64,000 bases of DNA from Halonatronomonas betaini (GCF_015666175.1 NZ_JADPIE010000003.1:363323-427322), one strand, 5' to 3'. Positions 1 to 8,969 are shown, counted from the stretch's first letter. Translations and numbers: made by a program. The notes: generated by a model from the sequence alone, not told the origin.

Positions 1-1138
1 GGCCCCCATTAGTCAGTAATCCATCCTTTTCTAATCTGGTGCCTGCCTGGAAAACTATCATATCTTCAATCTTTTCCGCTTCTTTAATTCCTGTGATTTC
101 TAATCCCTTTTTATATTTAACTGGATAGCCACCTGAAGCCATTACAACACAGAGAGTCTTTCTATCCTTCCATTTGATTTCGATTTGATCGAGTTTTTGA
201 TTTAAAACTGCCTCCATAATATCTATTAAATCGGTTTCTAAGAGAGGGAGAATTACCTGGGCTTCAGGATCTCCAAATCGGGCATTATACTCAAGAACTT
301 TAGCCTCGTCACCATTTATCATTAATCCAAAATAGATGATCCCTTTAAAACCTATACCTTCAGTATTTAATGCCGCCAGGGTAGGCTCTATTATTCTTTC
401 TTTAATTTTTAATTCGATATCCTGATCAACAATTGGTGCAGGAGCATAAGCCCCCATCCCTCCTGTATTCGGGCCTTCCCCTCCATTATAAGCTGCTTTA
501 TGATCCTGGGCTGCTGGCATGGTTTTTATGGATCTGCCATCGCAGAAAGCTAAAATCGTAGCCTCTTCACCTTCTAAATAATCTTCAATAATTATTTTAG
601 ATCCAGCATCTCCAAATTTTTTATCTAACATTATTTCTTCAACAGCTGCCAGTGCTTCCTTTTCGCTCTGGGCTACAGTAACGCCCTTGCCTGCTGCCAG
701 GCCATCAGCCTTAACAACCAGGGGCGGAGTTTTTGATTTAATATATTCAATTGCCCTATCTGGATCATTAAAACTTTCATATTCTGCTGTTGGTATCTTA
801 TATTTTTCTAATAGATTTTTTGAAAATATTTTGCTACTTTCCAATTGAGCTGCTTTTTTATTCGGTCCAAAAACCTTTAATCCATCTTCCTTAAATAAAT
901 CAACTATTCCTTCTGCCAGCGGTGTTTCTGGGCCTACTACAGTTAAATCCAACCTCTCCTTTAATGCAAATTCATTTAATGCCAGTAAATTATTAGATTC
1001 AATTTTTAGATTAGTACCGTACTCTGCTGTACCAGCATTCCCTGGCGCTATAAATAATTCATCAACTCTACTACTTTGCGATAATTTCCAGGCCAGTGCT
1101 GATTCTCTGCCTCCACTGCCAATAAGAAGAATTTTCAA
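1..1138 (-). CDS. purD: Phosphoribosylamine-glycine ligase, 3' end outside window
   Basis: ATP-grasp enzyme of de novo purine synthesis that joins phosphoribosylamine and glycine to give GAR in the cytosol. The minus strand reads without a stop from a TTG at 1138 to the window edge, about 379 codons of a family usually near 420. The N-terminus reads MKILLIGSGGRESALAWKL, the classic PurD nucleotide-binding start, and the frame at the edge still reads GTRLEKDGLLTNGG, as in the PurD C-terminal region. The TTG start is supported by AGGGGTG at 1144-1150. The gene lies directly behind a tandem guanine/PRPP riboswitch and terminator (1173-1433), so it is the first gene of its transcript. PurD is often last in pur operons, so this arrangement is a local rearrangement or a split pur operon. 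Confidence 0.95.
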   Translation of the reverse strand, partial: MKILLIGSGGRESALAWKLSQSSRVDELFIAPGNAGTAEYGTNLKIESNNLLALNEFALKERLDLTVVGPETPLAEGIVDLFKEDGLKVFGPNKKAAQLESSKIFSKNLLEKYKIPTAEYESFNDPDRAIEYIKSKTPPLVVKADGLAAGKGVTVAQSEKEALAAVEEIMLDKKFGDAGSKIIIEDYLEGEEATILAFCDGRSIKTMPAAQDHKAAYNGGEGPNTGGMGAYAPAPIVDQDIELKIKERIIEPTLAALNTEGIGFKGIIYFGLMINGDEAKVLEYNARFGDPEAQVILPLLETDLIDIMEAVLNQKLDQIEIKWKDRKTLCVVMASGGYPVKYKKGLEITGIKEAEKIEDMIVFQAGTRLEKDGLLTNGG

Positions 1139-1172
1139 TATATCACCCCTGTTATGATTTACCCCATTAACA

Positions 1173-1356
1173 AATAAAAATAGCCCAGGTCAGGAAAGCT
1201 CTACAATTATGAGTAGAACCTCCCCGCCTGGGCTTTTATCCCTTCGGTGTAATATAATATATATCTGTACCGCTTGGACCAGCCATAGATAGACATACTT
1301 ATCCTATATTCTATAGGCATACTTATCATGTATTCTATATATGCGGAAACCTAGGT
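1173..1356 (-). promoter_or_regulatory. PRPP riboswitch (ykkC subtype 2b-like) with intrinsic terminator
   Basis: Read on the minus strand, 1356-1227 carries the ykkC-class signature blocks in order: CCTAGGTTTCCG, then CTGGTCC, then CACCGAAGGG and GATAAAAGCCCAGG. The 3' strand CCCAGG that closes the aptamer is also the 5' arm of a terminator hairpin (AGCCCAGG 1227-1234 with CCTGGGCT 1182-1189) followed by a U-rich tract at 1173-1181. Aptamer and terminator are therefore mutually exclusive, which suggests that ligand binding allows readthrough into purD. ykkC subtypes bind guanidine, ppGpp or PRPP. PRPP is favoured here because a guanine aptamer sits immediately upstream and the target is a pur gene, as in the described guanine-PRPP tandem switches. 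A ppGpp-type aptamer cannot be excluded by eye. Confidence 0.82.
1291..1338. repeat. 24-bp tandem duplication inside the PRPP aptamer
   Basis: Two adjacent 24-bp units (1291-1314 and 1315-1338) differ at only three positions and share the core CATACTTATC. They lie between the CCTAGGTTTCCG and CTGGTCC blocks of the ykkC-type aptamer, where variable stem extensions are normal. Each unit can fold on itself (ATAC...GTAT), so the duplication probably lengthens a peripheral helix. Confidence 0.75.
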
Positions 1357-1362
1357 ACACTT

Positions 1363-1433
1363 CCCCCATAGTCAGACCGTTTACGGCAGCCTGGTAGAGA
1401 CTTGTGAGCCATATTCTCACCGTTATATGAGGT
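1363..1433 (-). promoter_or_regulatory. Guanine-class purine riboswitch aptamer
   Basis: On the minus strand the conserved purine-aptamer core is present in full: P1 strand CCTCATA, J1/2 TATAA, P2 with loop ATATGGC, J2/3 GTCTCTACC, P3, then GACTATGGGG closing P1. The specificity base in GAC-TATGG is C, which pairs with guanine (adenine switches have U there). It starts about 295 nt upstream of the purD start codon and ends seven nucleotides before the ykkC-type aptamer. Guanine or hypoxanthine binding would be expected to favour repression of purine synthesis. Confidence 0.93.
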
Positions 1434-1536
1434 ACAAATTTTATTCAATTTTATACTTACATCTTAACAGATGGATTTTATTAAGTCAAGAAGTTCATAT
1501 TATTATTTCTAACTTGAAGGAAAAAATAGAGTTTTG

Positions 1537-1565
1537 TTGAATTAATGATTAACAGAACATTTAAT
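1537..1565 (+). promoter_or_regulatory. Probable sigma-A promoter for degV
   Basis: TTGAAT at 1537-1542 and TTTAAT at 1560-1565 are separated by 17 bp, about 40 bp before the degV start codon at 1606. Both boxes are imperfect and the region is AT-rich, so this is a plausible but not unique assignment. Confidence 0.4.
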
Positions 1566-1605
1566 AATTTCAGGATAGGTTGAAATAATAAGGAGGTATA
1601 CACCA

Positions 1606-2481
1606 ATGAGTATTGGAATACTAACTGATAGTACAGCTGATTTACCTGATGAATTATACAAAAAATTTGATATTGGAGTTATTCCACTAACAGTAAACTT
1701 TGGAGATGACACCTTTATTGATGGCGTTGAAATAACATCAGAAGAATTTTTTCAAAAATTAGATCAATATAATGAGCAACCAACTACATCCATGCCATCT
1801 GTCGGTAACTTTATAGAAAAATATAAAGAGTTAAATAAAAAATACGACAGGATTATCTCCATTCATTTATCAGGAAACTTAAGTGGCACCTTAAATTCTG
1901 CAAAATTGGCTGCTAGAGAATGTTCAGATATTGATATCTATCCAATTGACTCAAAGTCAATCTCTTTAGGACTTGGATTTCAGGTTCTATATGCAGCCAG
2001 ATTAATTAAAGCAGGCAAAAACATTTCAGAGATTAAAGATAAACTTGCTAAAGCAAAGGATAACCTACTTCTCTATTTTACAGTTAATGATTTAACTTAT
2101 ATGAAAGAAGGGGGCAGAATAGGGAAAGCCCAGGCCTTTTTAGGAAGTATATTAAATATAAACCCGGTAATATCTATCAGCACTGAGACCGGTGAGGTTG
2201 AACCTCTGGATAAAGTCAGGGGCAAAAAGAGAACTTTTAGAAAAATGCTTGAAATAGCAGAAAGCAGGATTTCTGGAAAGGATAAAGTCTGGATCGGCTT
2301 TGCCCATGGAGATAGAAAAGAAGATATGCTTAAATTTAAAAATAAATTAATAGATAAGCTTGATTCAAGTTATAATATAGATAAAGAGGTATATGAGACA
2401 AGAATAAGCCCAACACTTGGAAGCCATGTCGGGCCATCTGTCTACGCAGGTTTTATAATGACTGATATTGAGTTAAATTAG
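1606..2481 (+). CDS. DegV family fatty-acid-binding protein
   Basis: 291-residue soluble protein of the DegV family (known to bind a fatty acid and, in some members, to feed it to fatty acid kinase FakA as FakB). The N-terminus MSIGILTDSTADLP carries the DSTADLP signature. SMPSVGNF, HLSGNLSGT and the KEGGRIGK segment are also typical. The start is fixed by AGGAGG at 1591-1596, nine bases before the ATG. The gene is monocistronic and diverges from the purD leader. FakA is not in the window. Length is normal. Confidence 0.92.
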   Translation: MSIGILTDSTADLPDELYKKFDIGVIPLTVNFGDDTFIDGVEITSEEFFQKLDQYNEQPTTSMPSVGNFIEKYKELNKKYDRIISIHLSGNLSGTLNSAKLAARECSDIDIYPIDSKSISLGLGFQVLYAARLIKAGKNISEIKDKLAKAKDNLLLYFTVNDLTYMKEGGRIGKAQAFLGSILNINPVISISTETGEVEPLDKVRGKKRTFRKMLEIAESRISGKDKVWIGFAHGDRKEDMLKFKNKLIDKLDSSYNIDKEVYETRISPTLGSHVGPSVYAGFIMTDIELN

Positions 2482-2484
2482 ATA

Positions 2485-3471
2485 TTATTTATTATCCTGC
2501 GTAGAGATTATTCTGCCTCTAATATTGACATTTTTTTGATCATTAATCCAGCCTGTCAAACTTCTTAGGCGATATCTATCAGATAAATCTCTATCTCCTA
2601 ATTCAATGCCAAATCTAAAAGATTTGGTACTGTCATGATATCTTGAGCCAGTAAAATTTATACCTAAATCTTCTAAAGGGTAATAAAGTTCAATCTGCTG
2701 AGAAAAATCTAAAAAACTTTCATTTTCGTAAAATCTACTTTTATTTCTTAAAAGCAAGGTGATTCTTTCAAAATTATGGATATATTCAATATCTAAATCC
2801 CTATAAAAACTAGTATCTTCAACCCAGGGATCTATAAAACTATATCTAATTCCTGCTCGCCGATTATAGTTAATATCATAAGTCAAATAACTGCTTATGC
2901 TAAATTCATATAAACTATCAAAACCACTTATATTTGAAGCAAAACTCAACTCAAGATCAGGAGGTGTTACAGGATCAGTGAAATAAATACTGGTATTAAG
3001 ATTTAAAGCTGGCTTTCGGTTATCATAAGAAGGTCCAAAGGCTATATCCATTAAGACTCCATCCTGAATCGGGTTTTCAACTCCTAAAAGTATAGATTTA
3101 AATAGATTATTATCATACCCGATGCTAAAATCCAAAAACCTTTCTATGTTTTGCCTGCTGGCAGATTTCCATAATTCTACTCTATCAAGATGCTCTTTAA
3201 AATCCTGTCTTTCTGGATATTTTTTTATTAAATCTTCAAGAATCATGATAGCTTCTGAATAATCTCCCTGCCAGCTAATCAGTAAAGCTTTATAAAAAAT
3301 ATGGTCTGGATACCCTGTTAGATCATCCTGTTCAAGTTTCTCAAGGGCTAAATCATATTCTTCATCTGATATTAATTCCTGAATAACCTCTAAATCAACA
3401 ATATTATTTGCTTCTACCTGCACTGAAATAATTAATAAAACCAGTAACATAATTATAATTTTTGTTTTCAT
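2485..3471 (-). CDS. Exported TPR plus beta-barrel envelope protein, YaiO-like
   Basis: 328 residues. An N-terminal signal peptide (hydrophobic residues 5-17, cleavage near VEA-NN) is followed by helical TPR-like repeats (about 25-100; YDLALEKLEQDD, YSEAIMILEDLIKKYP). From residue 110 to the end the sequence alternates polar and aromatic residues in short strands (FLDFSIGYDNN, ISSYLTYDINYN, AGIRYSFIDP), as in an outer-membrane barrel. This layout matches YaiO-type proteins, but the family call is tentative. It supports a diderm cell envelope. AGGAGG lies 11 bases before the ATG. It converges with degV, three bases apart. Confidence 0.6.
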   Translation of the reverse strand: MKTKIIIMLLVLLIISVQVEANNIVDLEVIQELISDEEYDLALEKLEQDDLTGYPDHIFYKALLISWQGDYSEAIMILEDLIKKYPERQDFKEHLDRVELWKSASRQNIERFLDFSIGYDNNLFKSILLGVENPIQDGVLMDIAFGPSYDNRKPALNLNTSIYFTDPVTPPDLELSFASNISGFDSLYEFSISSYLTYDINYNRRAGIRYSFIDPWVEDTSFYRDLDIEYIHNFERITLLLRNKSRFYENESFLDFSQQIELYYPLEDLGINFTGSRYHDSTKSFRFGIELGDRDLSDRYRLRSLTGWINDQKNVNIRGRIISTQDNK

Positions 3472-3550
3472 TAAACATACCGCCTCCTAAAACTAATATA
3501 AGTCAGGATTGACTACAAAAATTTAAAAAATCAAAACAGAATATAGCATT

Positions 3551-4480
3551 TTAATTATTAATAAAATCTAAAACCTTATCTTTATATTTATCATCATAAT
3601 CAAAATATATTTCTGCATGTTGACTATTACTTACAGTAAGTTTTGATTTAAAATCATGTTTAATTCCATCATAAATCTCTTCTGCCATAAAAAATGGAGT
3701 TATCTCATCACTTTTACTATGAATTATAAATACTGGAACTTCAGAATTCTTTAACTGACTGGATAGTTCTGCATCCTGATAGAAAAATCCTAGTTTATAT
3801 CTGGTATATAAATTACCTGCCAGTAACATATAATCAGGTGGGTAGAAAGTATCTACCTTTTCTAAATGCTGACTTATTGGAAATTGCATTTCGCTTAATG
3901 CAGAATCTAATATTGCATAATTAATATGTTCATTTCCATGTTCAGTACTAATATATAAACCAGCAGTCAGCCCACCAAATGATATTCCCCAGAGACCAAT
4001 ATCATATGAAAAATCATCTTCAATATAATTTACATAATCTTTAAGATCATATTTTTCTAAAACTCCATATGTATTATTAGCTGCCATATTCTCACCTGAG
4101 CTTCTTTGATCATAAGTAAGAACATCTATCCCTGCTTCTAAAAAAAATTCTGCATAGGGATAGACAGACCTCCTATTGCCCCCTGAGCCATGGACCATAA
4201 TTACTAACTGATTGGATGATTCTCCAGAAAGAATCAACTCTCCAGGTATTTTATGGTCAGCTTTAGATGATTCGATTTCCAGGTCATTTATTTGATATCT
4301 GCTAATAAATTTCTCTAAATTAAACTGCTCCATACTCTTTAACTCATTAGTGATATTTTTAAGGCTGGTCCGCTTGTTATCAGTAAACTGCATTGAACCA
4401 TCATATACGAACCTGCCTGTGAAAAATATATTGATAATTATAAGAGCCATAATAATAACTGCAATTATAATTTTTTTCAT
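3551..4480 (-). CDS. Membrane-anchored alpha/beta hydrolase
   Basis: 309 residues with one N-terminal hydrophobic anchor (residues 3-22). The alpha/beta-hydrolase elements are clear: oxyanion region VHGSGGNRRS, nucleophile elbow GISFGG (Ser about 167), acid SKSDEITP and a C-terminal His in SQHAEIYF. The GxSxGG elbow resembles the dienelactone-hydrolase/acylaminopeptidase-like group. The substrate cannot be inferred. It is anchored facing outside the cytoplasm. It lies 79 bp upstream of the TPR/barrel gene on the same strand and may be co-transcribed with it. Confidence 0.8.
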   Translation of the reverse strand: MKKIIIAVIIMALIIINIFFTGRFVYDGSMQFTDNKRTSLKNITNELKSMEQFNLEKFISRYQINDLEIESSKADHKIPGELILSGESSNQLVIMVHGSGGNRRSVYPYAEFFLEAGIDVLTYDQRSSGENMAANNTYGVLEKYDLKDYVNYIEDDFSYDIGLWGISFGGLTAGLYISTEHGNEHINYAILDSALSEMQFPISQHLEKVDTFYPPDYMLLAGNLYTRYKLGFFYQDAELSSQLKNSEVPVFIIHSKSDEITPFFMAEEIYDGIKHDFKSKLTVSNSQHAEIYFDYDDKYKDKVLDFINN

Positions 4481-4613
4481 TATAAAACCACCTTTAATTC
4501 TTTAACTTTAATTGTATTATAGATTTTTCAAAAATCAAAATTTATTAATCATTAAATCAGAAAAAGTATAAATAAATTTAATTTTATGAATTGTTATATT
4601 TTAGCGCTTTAAC

Positions 4614-4642
4614 TTGACAAATTATTTTTGTTATGCTAAATT
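4614..4642 (+). promoter_or_regulatory. Probable promoter of the TctC-type gene
   Basis: A consensus TTGACA at 4614-4619 is followed after 17 bp by TAAATT (4637-4642), about 150 bp before the start at 4790. The remaining leader (4643-4789) holds an unexplained AAGGAGG at 4670-4676 that precedes no useful start codon. The 310-bp gap holds nothing else I can support. Confidence 0.45.
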
Positions 4643-4789
4643 ATTAAACATTATAAGCCCATATATAAGGAGGTGACAGGGAGTTAACTAAGATTTTTAA
4701 CCTTTTTATTAGTAGAGATAATGAGTATTCTAGTAGCCGAGCAGAGTAACTATCAAAACAAAATATTTAAACCAAGGAGAGAGTAGATA

Positions 4790-5785
4790 ATGAGTAAAAA
4801 TACAAGGTATCTAATCATAATTCTAGTATTTTCATTAGTTTTTTCATTTAATAATATTCAGGCAGAGGAACCATGGTCAGCAGTTGAGGGAGAAAGTTTT
4901 GATTTAATTGTTGGTTTTGATTCTGGAGGTTCACATGATTTATCAGCCCGTTATTTAGCTGAAGCTTTATCAGATTTAAATATCGATATCAACATAGTTA
5001 ATATGCCTGGTGGTATAGGAACTGAGGCTGGCTATCATGTTGCTTCACAGGATCCAGATTCAAATATTTTATTCTGGGGTCATCCACCAGCTGTAGTTTT
5101 TGATCCAGCAACAGAAAATGTTGGCTATGAATATAGCGATTTTGATCCAGTCGGAGCCATTGGTAGCCCTACATTTGTCATTGCATCAAGAGATGGAGCT
5201 CCATATGAAACTCTGGATGAACTAATTGAGTATATGGAAGAAAATCCTGGTGAAGTAATTGTTGGTGGCCAGGGTGAAATGCACCTAATGCATTTTGCAA
5301 TTGAATTTATTTTGCCAATGGACGAACTGGACTATAGATATGTTGCCCTTGCAGGAGGTGCTGATGTTACATTAAACCTTACTGGAGGTCATGTTGATGT
5401 TGGCCATATGAGTCTATCTGCAGCCAGACCATTACATGAAGATGATGACTTAACAGTAATGGTTCATACTTCTTCAGAAACTGAAGAGGTTGATATGATG
5501 CCTGATGTTCCCCATGTTTCTGAATATGGAATTGAATTTACTGAACCACATACAATGGCAGCCTGGGCTCCAGCTGGTACAGATCTTGAAACAAGAGAAG
5601 CCTTAAATGCTGCATTTGCTGAAGTATTAGAAAATGACGAAGAATTGCAAAGTAATATGAGTGAAATGGGCTTTATTTTAGATCATTATACAATTGAGGA
5701 AACTGATGATTATTTTGGCGGTGTATTATATGAGGAAATCCTTCCTCAATACGAGGAATGGCTGGAGAATCAAAGACAACAATAA
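4790..5785 (+). CDS. TctC/Bug-family tricarboxylate transporter substrate-binding protein
   Basis: 331-residue exported binding protein of the tripartite tricarboxylate transporter type. The signal peptide ends near IQA-EEPW. The first strand and loop (LIVGFDSGGSHDLSARYLAEAL) and the NMPGGIGTEAGYHVA motif match the two ligand-binding loops of Bug proteins, which bind dicarboxylates or related acids in the periplasm. The TctA and TctB membrane partners are not adjacent, so it is an orphan here. AAGGAGAGAG precedes the ATG. It is very acidic, as expected for a halophile. A strong terminator follows at 5801. Confidence 0.88.
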   Translation: MSKNTRYLIIILVFSLVFSFNNIQAEEPWSAVEGESFDLIVGFDSGGSHDLSARYLAEALSDLNIDINIVNMPGGIGTEAGYHVASQDPDSNILFWGHPPAVVFDPATENVGYEYSDFDPVGAIGSPTFVIASRDGAPYETLDELIEYMEENPGEVIVGGQGEMHLMHFAIEFILPMDELDYRYVALAGGADVTLNLTGGHVDVGHMSLSAARPLHEDDDLTVMVHTSSETEEVDMMPDVPHVSEYGIEFTEPHTMAAWAPAGTDLETREALNAAFAEVLENDEELQSNMSEMGFILDHYTIEETDDYFGGVLYEEILPQYEEWLENQRQQ

Positions 5786-5800
5786 TAATTAATCATGATA

Positions 5801-5834
5801 AAGAGCTCTGATATAATATCAGAGCTCTTTTAAC
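5801..5834. terminator. Bidirectional intrinsic terminator
   Basis: AAGAGCTCTGATAT (5801-5814) and its complement ending at 5829 form a long hairpin flanked by T/A tracts. It serves both the converging TctC-type gene and the amino-acid ABC operon. Confidence 0.85.
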
Positions 5835-5853
5835 TCTTTTAAAGAAACTTTCT

Positions 5854-6591
5854 TTAAAAATGCTTAGCTAATAATTCATCCATTACTCCACTTTCAATTA
5901 CATCCTGAAGGCCTGCATTTAATTTATCCAATAACTCAGTATTGCCTCTAGCTACTGCTAAACCATATTCTTCGCCAGTAACAAGCTCTGCAATCATCTC
6001 TACTGGGTTCTCAGCGGCATATCTTTGAGCTACAGGGGTATCCAGAACAACTGCCTGTACATTTTCATTTATAAGGTCCTGAACTGCCAGCACAAAGGTA
6101 TCAAAGTGAGTTACATTACCGGTTAAAATACCTGTATCCTGAAGATGTTCTTCAACCCAGAGATCACCAGTTGTACCTGTCTGGACTGCGAGACGATTAT
6201 CGCCAAATAAAACAGTCACATTATGGCCACTATCTTCTTTAACAAGAACAGCTTGATTTGCAGAATAATATGGGTCTGTAAAATCCACAACCTGTGCCCG
6301 CTGTTCTGTTATTGTCATACCGGCTGCAACAATATCAATAGTACCTGCCTGTAAACCAGGAATTAAGGAATCAAAGCTGATATCTGTAATTTCAATATCA
6401 AACCCCTGACTTTCCCCGATAGCTCTCATTAAATCGATATCAAAACCAACTACTTCTCCATCCTGAATATACTCAAATGGAGGAAAACCAGCACTTGTTC
6501 CAACTACATAGGTTTCAGCCATAACTGTAAATCCAGAAAGAGCCACCAATAAAGCAAGAGCTAACATTACAACAAAGGTCCTTTTTAACAT
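5854..6591 (-). CDS. Amino-acid ABC transporter substrate-binding protein
   Basis: Periplasmic solute-binding protein of family 3 (polar amino acids), 245 residues from the chosen start. The signal peptide (hydrophobic core VVMLALALLVAL) ends near VMA-ETY. The mature part starts VVGTSAGFPPFEY and carries GFDIDLMRAIG, the ligand-contact segment DIVAAGMTITEQRAQVVDFTDPY and the second-lobe motif VQTGTTGDLW, all typical. The frame is open 14 codons further upstream (to 6633), but the ATG at 6591 has GGGGG at 6601-6605 and puts the signal peptide at the N-terminus. It is the last gene of the importer operon 8762-5854. Substrate not determinable. Confidence 0.93.
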   Translation of the reverse strand: MLKRTFVVMLALALLVALSGFTVMAETYVVGTSAGFPPFEYIQDGEVVGFDIDLMRAIGESQGFDIEITDISFDSLIPGLQAGTIDIVAAGMTITEQRAQVVDFTDPYYSANQAVLVKEDSGHNVTVLFGDNRLAVQTGTTGDLWVEEHLQDTGILTGNVTHFDTFVLAVQDLINENVQAVVLDTPVAQRYAAENPVEMIAELVTGEEYGLAVARGNTELLDKLNAGLQDVIESGVMDELLAKHF

Positions 6592-6645
6592 TATTATTAC
6601 CCCCTTATTAAAATTGACTAAATTAAAATCCACAACTATTTTAGT

Positions 6646-7326
6646 TTAACCAAAACCTGGAATCTTCAGTTTTTCTTCTATTCTATCGATAATCCAGGTG
6701 CTTATCCAGACAATAATTAGATAAATTATTGCAGCAATAAGATAAACTCTGAAAAATTGATAATTACGGCTGGCTATAAATTTGCCCTGAGTCATTAAAT
6801 CTGGAGCCCCAATAACATATGCCAGTGAAGTATACTTTAAGATATATATAAATTCATTAGTCCAGGCAGGAATTGCCCAGCGAATTGCCTGGGGCAGAAC
6901 AATAGTAAAAATTGTCTGCCAGCGACTCATTCCCAGCGAATAAGCTGACTTAAATTGATCAGACCCCACTGACTCGATTGAACCTCTAGTATACTCTGCC
7001 TGATAGGCTGCACAGTTAATAGTAAACCCAAGATAGGCAACTGTTACTGCTGTCATTCTAATACCATATGGCGGTAGTGCAAAATAAAGAATAAATAGCT
7101 GAGCAAGCATTGGAGTTCCTCTAATAATCTCAATATAGGCTGTACAGAGCCAGGCTACTGGTTTTGAGCCAAAACTTCTTCCCAGAGCTAGCAAAACCCC
7201 TAATATCGTTCCAAAAAACATAACTACTATTGTCAGGGTAAAGGTAAACCTTAAGCCACTCATTAATCTGCCAAAGTTACTGATAAATATATCTATAATT
7301 AAATACTGAGAAAGGAAATCAAGCAA
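6646..7326 (-). CDS. Amino-acid ABC transporter permease
   Basis: 226-residue inner-membrane permease of the HisM/GlnP family with about five membrane segments. It holds the TPMLAQLFILYF segment and the EAA-type cytoplasmic loop (QFKSAYSLGMSRWQTIFTIVLPQAIR) that docks to the ATPase. The gene begins three bases after the ATPase stop codon, so it is translated from the same mRNA. Together with the permease at 8088-8762 it forms a likely heterodimeric channel. Confidence 0.93.
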   Translation of the reverse strand: MLDFLSQYLIIDIFISNFGRLMSGLRFTFTLTIVVMFFGTILGVLLALGRSFGSKPVAWLCTAYIEIIRGTPMLAQLFILYFALPPYGIRMTAVTVAYLGFTINCAAYQAEYTRGSIESVGSDQFKSAYSLGMSRWQTIFTIVLPQAIRWAIPAWTNEFIYILKYTSLAYVIGAPDLMTQGKFIASRNYQFFRVYLIAAIIYLIIVWISTWIIDRIEEKLKIPGFG

Positions 7327-7329
7327 TGC

Positions 7330-8088
7330 CTATTCACCGCCTTTACCATAAAGATCATCTAATTTAAATAAAAACTGCCTGGTCCGTTCGTTTTCAGGAC
7401 CTTTAAACATATTTTCAGGATGGTTTTGTTCTACAATTTTGCCGCCTTCCATAAAGATAATCTCATCTGATACAGAGCGGGCAAATCCCATCTCATGGGT
7501 AACAACTAACATAGTCATACCCTCTTCAGCAAGCTTTTTCATTACATTCAAAACTTCACCAATTAATTCAGGATCTAAAGCTGAGGTTGGTTCATCAAAT
7601 AGCATTAATTTAGGCTGCATTGCCAGTGCTCTTGCTATTGCAACTCTCTGCTTCTGACCACCAGATAATTGGGCTGGATATGAATCATCAACATCGGTTA
7701 AACCAACTCTATCTAATTCAAATCTTGCAAGTTCTTCTGCTTCTTTTTTGGACATATTTTTAACCTTAGTTAACCCAATCATAACATTCTTCTTTGCCGT
7801 TAAATGATGAAAGAGCCCAAATCCCTGGAAGACATAGCCAATCTGCTGTCTTATTTCATTGATATTTTTAGCAGAGACTATTTCTGTATCTTCCAACCAT
7901 ATCTCTCCTGAATCTGGCATAATCAATCTATTAATACAATTTAAAACAGTACTTTTCCCGGTACCGCTGGGACCTATAATAACTTTATTTTCACCGGTAT
8001 TTAATGAGAAAGATATACCATCTAAGACAAGATTATCCCCAAAACTTTTTCTTAAATTCTTAACCTGTACAAGAGGTTTTTTCTCCAT
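7330..8088 (-). CDS. Amino-acid ABC transporter ATP-binding protein
   Basis: 252-residue ABC ATPase of the GlnQ/HisP type. Walker [11 protein letters not shown]-loop VFQGFGLF, signature LSGGQKQR, Walker [13 protein letters not shown] and switch His in [10 protein letters not shown] are all intact. It energises import by the two flanking permeases. Its start overlaps the stop of the upstream permease by one base, which suggests translational coupling. Confidence 0.96.
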   Translation of the reverse strand: MEKKPLVQVKNLRKSFGDNLVLDGISFSLNTGENKVIIGPSGTGKSTVLNCINRLIMPDSGEIWLEDTEIVSAKNINEIRQQIGYVFQGFGLFHHLTAKKNVMIGLTKVKNMSKKEAEELARFELDRVGLTDVDDSYPAQLSGGQKQRVAIARALAMQPKLMLFDEPTSALDPELIGEVLNVMKKLAEEGMTMLVVTHEMGFARSVSDEIIFMEGGKIVEQNHPENMFKGPENERTRQFLFKLDDLYGKGGE

Positions 8089-8762
8089 TATCTGCTCTCA
8101 GCTCCTATCCCAGGTATTTTCAATTTGAATTCAACTAATTTTAATAGTCTCGTTACTCCAAAAGTTAGAATAAAATAGATTGCTGCTATCATTAAAAAGA
8201 TTGTAAGTGGATCATACTCTACTGCTATAATATACTGGCCCTGCCTTAAAAGCTCTGCTACTCCAATTGCATAGGCAAGTGATGTATCCTTTAAAATTAT
8301 GGCATATTCATTGGCAAAGGGCGGGATGAAACTCCTGATTGCCTGGGGAAATATTACATAAAAAAAAGTTTTATATTTACCCATTCCAATTGAGTAAGCA
8401 GCTGTTATTTGATCTGAGCTGATTGATTTGAATGTACCCCTAAAGATCTGGGCCATATAGGCTGAAGCTCTTATACCAAGACCGAGAACAGCAGCATTAA
8501 AAGGCCTGATTCTAAAACCTAGATTGGGAAGGCCATAAAAAACTAATAATAAAAGTACAAGTTCTGGTATACTTCTGACTACTTTGCCATATAGGGCTGT
8601 AAACTTTCTTATTAATATATTCCCATAGGTTTCTCCAAAGGCTAGAATTAAGCCTAATATTAAACCAAATATCAATATAAGGACAGTTAACTGTATTGTT
8701 ATAACAGTACCTCTTAATAAAGCAGGCAAGGAATTAATAATTAATTCTAATCTTCTATCCAA
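8088..8762 (-). CDS. Amino-acid ABC transporter permease, first gene of operon
   Basis: 224-residue permease of the same family as the one at 6646 but clearly divergent. It has about five membrane segments and the EAA loop ([26 protein letters not shown]). The start is TTG at 8762 behind GAGGAGGGG. It opens the four-gene operon permease-ATPase-permease-binding protein. The 207-bp gap to nhaC holds an imperfect hairpin (GCAGG 8816-8820 / CCTGC 8831-8835) with no U-tract, function unknown. Confidence 0.93.
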   Translation of the reverse strand: MDRRLELIINSLPALLRGTVITIQLTVLILIFGLILGLILAFGETYGNILIRKFTALYGKVVRSIPELVLLLLVFYGLPNLGFRIRPFNAAVLGLGIRASAYMAQIFRGTFKSISSDQITAAYSIGMGKYKTFFYVIFPQAIRSFIPPFANEYAIILKDTSLAYAIGVAELLRQGQYIIAVEYDPLTIFLMIAAIYFILTFGVTRLLKLVEFKLKIPGIGAESR

Positions 8763-8901
8763 AAATGTCCCCTCCTCTTTTTATAATTATAAAAATGTAT
8801 ATGATATTATTCAACGCAGGGTTAATTTCTCCTGCATAATAAAAAATTATTTTATAAATTACTCTATATTTTAAGAATTAAGATACTGATACTATTTATT
8901 T

Positions 8902-8930
8902 TTTAAATTAATTTGAAATTATGCTATAAT
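8902..8930 (+). promoter_or_regulatory. Extended -10 promoter of nhaC
   Basis: TGCTATAAT at 8922-8930 is a perfect extended -10 box. The -35 position (8902-8907, TTTAAA) is weak, as is usual for extended -10 promoters. It lies 40 bp before the nhaC start. Confidence 0.6.
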
Positions 8931-8969
8931 CAAGAAGGTTAATGACAAATTTCGAAGGGTTGGGGTAAG

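Noticed and set aside
4721..4786. 21-codon ORF just before the TctC-type gene, stop three bases from its ATG
   Set aside because: Only a weak AGAG precedes it and the composition is ordinary; the stronger AAGGAGG at 4670 does not fit its start. Leader peptide not supported.
8816..8835. Hairpin upstream of the amino-acid ABC operon considered as terminator or riboswitch
   Set aside because: No U-tract and no conserved aptamer core recognised.
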